A stretch of 64,000 bases of DNA from Blasia pusilla (Eukaryota > Marchantiophyta > Marchantiopsida > Blasiales): the NCBI GenBank assembly GCA_050084515.1, contig CM114272.1, positions 14,136,001 to 14,200,000 of the forward strand. Reading direction: 5' to 3'. The notes beneath the pieces are model-generated. The model was not told where the DNA came from, ran no database searches, and worked only from the letters and a program-made list of their open reading frames with translations. Shown here one piece after another: positions 61,390-64,000 of the stretch (positions are counted from its first letter, which is position 1; every line of letters begins with the position of its first letter). Position numbers and translations under genes: made by a program.

Positions 61390-62140
61390 CCGCGTGTGGG
61401 AGGATGGTAGAGTACGAGTAGTGCCACATTTGGCTCAGAGAGACACATTGTGCGACATGCCCATGAGGAGTTGGGACATTTTGGGGTAAAGCGTACGTAT
61501 AGCTTACTCCTTGGCCAGTATTGGTGGCGTGGCATGCATACTCAGGTGCAGCAGTTGGTGTCACATTGTATGGTTTGTGACCGGGTGAGGGCATCATTCA
61601 ATGCCCCTACACCACAATTACACCCCTTGCCTATTATGGGGTTGGGTTACCGTTGGAGTGTGGACTTTGCGGGACCGTTACCGTTGACTATACGACATCA
61701 TCGATATGTGTTGGTGATGGTGGAGCACTTCTCCAAGTGGATTGAGTTGGTGGCATTACCGGACAAGGAAAGTGAGGGAACGGCGTATGCGTTTCTTGAT
61801 AGAGTGCTTAGTCATTTTGGTGCACCGGTGAAGTCTTGACCGACCAGGTCTGAGTTTTGGTGAGTTTGGTCTTGTGTGACAAGGCGTTGATTGATCATCG
61901 GACCACGTCTCGAGATCATCCAGAGGCGGATGGTTTGGCTGAGCGTGTGGTTCAGACAGTGAAGAGGGCATTGCGCAAGTATGGCCTACGTAAGGGGCAT
62001 CTTGGAGACTGGGATATTCAGTTGCCATGGTTAGCCATGGGGTATAGGTTCAATCGCCAAGCATCCTTGGCTTCCTTCTCACCTTATTTTTGTTATACGG
62101 CCGAGATCGGACTTGCCAACAAAGAATTGCCGAGATTCTA
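61390..62140 (+). pseudogene. integrase of element B
   Basis: The HHCC zinc site is complete (RHAHEELGHFGVKRTYSLL, then LVSHCMVCDR). The core starts YRWSVDFAGPLPLT, with YVLVMVEHFSKWIELVALPD following. The second Asp is in VLTDQ, where the frame shifts (61,835-61,850). The glutamate helix reads HPEADGLAERVVQTVKRALR. The DDE residues are therefore all still encoded. The domain joins element cDNA to chromosomal DNA. Confidence 0.85.
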
Positions 62141-62289
62141 GTGAGGTGGTGAACCTTGATGACCCGAGAGATGTGGATGAGAGTGTGTTCTCGCCGGCGA
62201 GCTCTTCGGAGAGTTATGCTAATGACCTTTGAGAATCTTGCCATTGCTCAACATAGGGATACATTGCGGTATGCAACCATTCGGGTGGA

Positions 62290-62691
62290 GGTTATCGACC
62301 ATCGATTCAGAGGTTCCATGTGGGGACTATGTCTATTTTGCAGATTGCACCGAAATAACGTTGGATGTGACGGCACGCCGCATTATGTTACGAAAAGCGC
62401 GAGGTGTTAGCTTCGGAGTTCTCATGTTGGAGGGTCGTGATGGAGTTGTTTGGAAGGACCATGTGCGTAATTGTGCGCCATGTCATCTTCCAAATGTGGA
62501 TGGTATCTTGTTGATCCAAGCTTAGCCATGATCCGTGCTAGCTTGAGGTGCATGTTGTGTGGGTCTCACCTGCAACGCAGCCGTATGTTGGTGTGTGATC
62601 GGTGTTCTAGGGGTTGGCACATGATGTGTTTGACTCCACGTATGGATGTTGTTCCTCTTTTGGAAGGTGGGTTTGTCCTCGATGTACTTAG
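62290..62691 (+). pseudogene. C-terminal domain and PHD finger of element B
   Basis: After integrase comes a GDYVYFADCTEITLDVTARR block ending KDHVRNCAPCHLPNVDG, which resembles the small domain after integrase in related green-lineage elements. It is followed by a Cys4-His-Cys3 PHD finger (62549-62691): CMLC, then MLVCDRC, then GWHMMC, then WVCPRC. The last four ligand positions (WVCPRC then T and TAG at 62689) are read in a shifted frame after DVVPLLE, so an indel lies near 62,660. PHD fingers bind histone tails, commonly H3K4. The stop lies directly after the finger, so it is the natural C-terminus. Confidence 0.8.
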
Positions 62692-62850
62692 GAGAGGTAG
62701 ATGACTTGATCTTTGCATGATATGGATTACGGATGTGCGACTAACGATGGGGCAACCTAGCACCCGGCCTTCTGATTCGGGCACCCAAGAAGGTGTATAG
62801 CATGTAGTAGATATATAGGGCTACGTGGGAACTAGAGGGACCTAACCGCC

Positions 62851-62864
62851 AGTTAGGGGGCGAG
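62851..62864 (+). other. polypurine-tract-like sequence
   Basis: AGTTAGGGGGCGAG, the only purine-rich run near the element end. It precedes TTGTGGTACAC rather than the LTR start TGTCATGACC, from which it is 107 bases away. Confidence 0.4.
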
Positions 62865-63440
62865 TTGTGGTACACTTGTGTTTGTGGATGCTCTCGTCTA
62901 TGTTATGTATGTATGTGAGTATGGTATGTCAATGATGTATGTTGTATGATGATGTGGATTGGCACGACAACTGTCATGACCATACGGATTATGTCGTAGA
63001 GTATAGTGTGCTAGTAGAGGCCATTCCTTATGTAGGACCGTAGTGGCTTGGTAGAGATGCGGTTTCATACATAGGGTTGGGGGTTACTCGGTTGGGGTGA
63101 CTTTCCCAGAGGGGCCGCTCTTAGGTTGGAGGATATAAGGTGGAGTGCACTAAAAAAAATCATTCTTTGAGTTGAGCCTGTTGCGTTGGGAGTTAGTCTT
63201 GGTAGTGAGTAGAGCTCTTGGCTATGGTGTTTCCCGCAAGCTTCGACCTAGATTCTCCCATCGTGGAGTGGGTTTGGCTCGATTGTATGTGATTGTATAC
63301 GTGTTTTATGACAATAGGTCTTTCACGGATTTCAGTTGTGGTACACTTGTGGTTGTGGATGCTCTCGTCTATGTTATGTATGTATGTAAGTATGGTATGT
63401 CAGCGATGTATGTTGTATGACGATGTGGATTCGCACGACA
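62864..63440 (+). repeat. 3' LTR region of element B with 106-bp direct repeats on each side of the LTR core
   Basis: GTTGTGGTACACTTGTG...GCACGACA occurs at 62864-62969 and 63335-63440 (106 bases each, few differences). Between them lie AC and the LTR core TGTCATGACC...GGATTTCA (62972-63334). If TGTCATGACC to CGCACGACA is the real LTR it is 469 bp with TG/CA ends and CGGT outside. The 5' LTR lacks the last 106 bp at the matching place. Confidence 0.7.
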
Positions 63441-64000
63441 CGGTCGAGTATTATTTTTCGAGACGGGGTTGCACCATAGCAACCACCGATATCCGCGCCG
63501 GAGAGTCCTACTGTAGTCATGATGGAGACTTGGGAGCCAGATATGGGCCCTAAGTTGACAAGAGGAGAGCGGCGCCGAATACATCAGTTCCTCAAGAGTT
63601 TTAGGAGTTGCTTTGCGTTTAGCATGGAGGATTTGGGTACGCTGAAGGGACCGGGGATCCGCATTGAGTTGTGGAGTGATACGCCGATCTTCCGACGACC
63701 CTACAGGTACAGTGATATGGAGAGGGCTCTGATTCAAAGTAGGAGCCATGACTTGGTTGGAGCACGACTAGTGGAGATGTCGCATGGGGAGTATGCATGT
63801 GCCATTGTCATGCCCGCCAAGAAGGATGTGCATGGCAATTGGACAAATAGGCGGATGTGTGGGGATTACCGACCTATCAATCGGCAGACGAAGTCCGACA
63901 GGTATGCCATGCCCACCCCTGAGGATATCTTTGATGCGATTGGTCATGCACAGGTTTTCAGTTCATTGGATTTGGGAGCCGGATACCATCAGTTGCCTAT
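63441..64000 (+). pseudogene. element A, part 2: end of methyltransferase linker and start of reverse transcriptase (runs off the right edge)
   Basis: Begins with CGGT, the right target duplication of B, then continues the element A frame to UAG CAA CCA (63477-63485). After it one frame is open to the window end, at least 159 codons from ATG 63522. It reads METWEPDMGPKLTRGERRR, then FRSCFAFSMEDLGTL, SDTPIFRRPYRYSDMERA, CAIVMPAKKDVHGNW, RRMCGDYRPINRQTKSDRY and FSSLDLGAGYHQLP. These are the fingers and early palm of a Ty3/gypsy RT. This stretch has no stop or frameshift, in contrast to the upstream half of A. Whether the rest is intact cannot be seen. Confidence 0.85.

Larger units (their letters stand above)
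53842..63440 (+). mobile_element. DNMT-type Ty3/gypsy element B, full length, nested in element A
   Basis: 9,599 bases: 5' LTR core, 1.3-kb leader, gag, protease, methyltransferase, RT/RNase H, integrase, C-terminal domain with PHD finger, purine-rich tract, 3' LTR. All domains are present but carry frameshifts and stops. The two LTR cores differ at about one position in twenty and by small indels, so it is not very recent. The 3' end is unusual (a 106-bp repeat on each side of the LTR core). Confidence 0.9.

Overview
The window looks like nuclear DNA of a streptophyte plant, more likely a non-seed land plant or streptophyte alga than a flowering plant. Two intron-containing host genes are supported. 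One is a ubiquitin-specific protease (about 22.0-25.8 kb, + strand). The other is a small plastid-type membrane protein with the GFVDAG...SGDWSRIG signature (40.4-41.25 kb, - strand). Almost everything else is transposon sequence at various stages of decay, plus AT-rich spacer with no gene I can support. The species call is inference: I recognise no species-specific sequence.

The main content is a clade of Ty3/gypsy LTR retrotransposons whose polyprotein carries a complete C5 cytosine DNA methyltransferase (motif order I, IV, VI, VIII, IX, X) between protease and reverse transcriptase. The best-preserved copy also has a PHD finger at the very C-terminus. Element A (gag 49.83 kb to 53.84 kb, resuming at 63.44 kb and leaving the window) is split by element B (53,842-63,440), a related full-length copy. 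The split is flanked by CGGT, and removing B brings A back into one reading frame. A third relative on the - strand fills 1-2,888. Decayed 3' ends of further relatives lie at 9.95-11.56 kb (+), 18.2-18.56 kb (-) and 34.4-35.6 kb (+), with scattered LTR pieces at 14-15, 18.8-19.5, 35.8-36.1, 44.5-44.9 and 47.6-48.9 kb. The long 5' leader of the B subfamily contains an antisense sequence resembling the 3' half of plant 5S rRNA, including its internal-promoter boxes.

Other layout: 2,889-9,945 (-) is a conventional Ty3/gypsy element (gag, protease, RT, RNase H, integrase) interrupted at 3,409-5,700 by LTR-derived sequence of its own family in opposite orientation. 28,151-32,842 is a composite hAT DNA transposon with a broken transposase on the - strand and an 8-bp target duplication ATCCCTAC. 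46.1-47.2 kb holds a decayed multi-exon gene resembling trihelix/Myb-SANT proteins. Long GT and GA microsatellites lie at 14.4 and 15.1 kb.

As a working model (inference), the A/B elements made Gag with two zinc knuckles, a retropepsin, a DNA methyltransferase, RT/RNase H/integrase and a C-terminal chromatin reader. A UAG in the tobacco-mosaic-type leaky context (UAG CAR YYA) sits at the same methyltransferase/RT junction in both copies and may have set the ratio of upstream to downstream products. All copies here are damaged, and many in-frame stops are C-to-T or G-to-A changes at CpG or CHG sites, as expected for heavily methylated elements.
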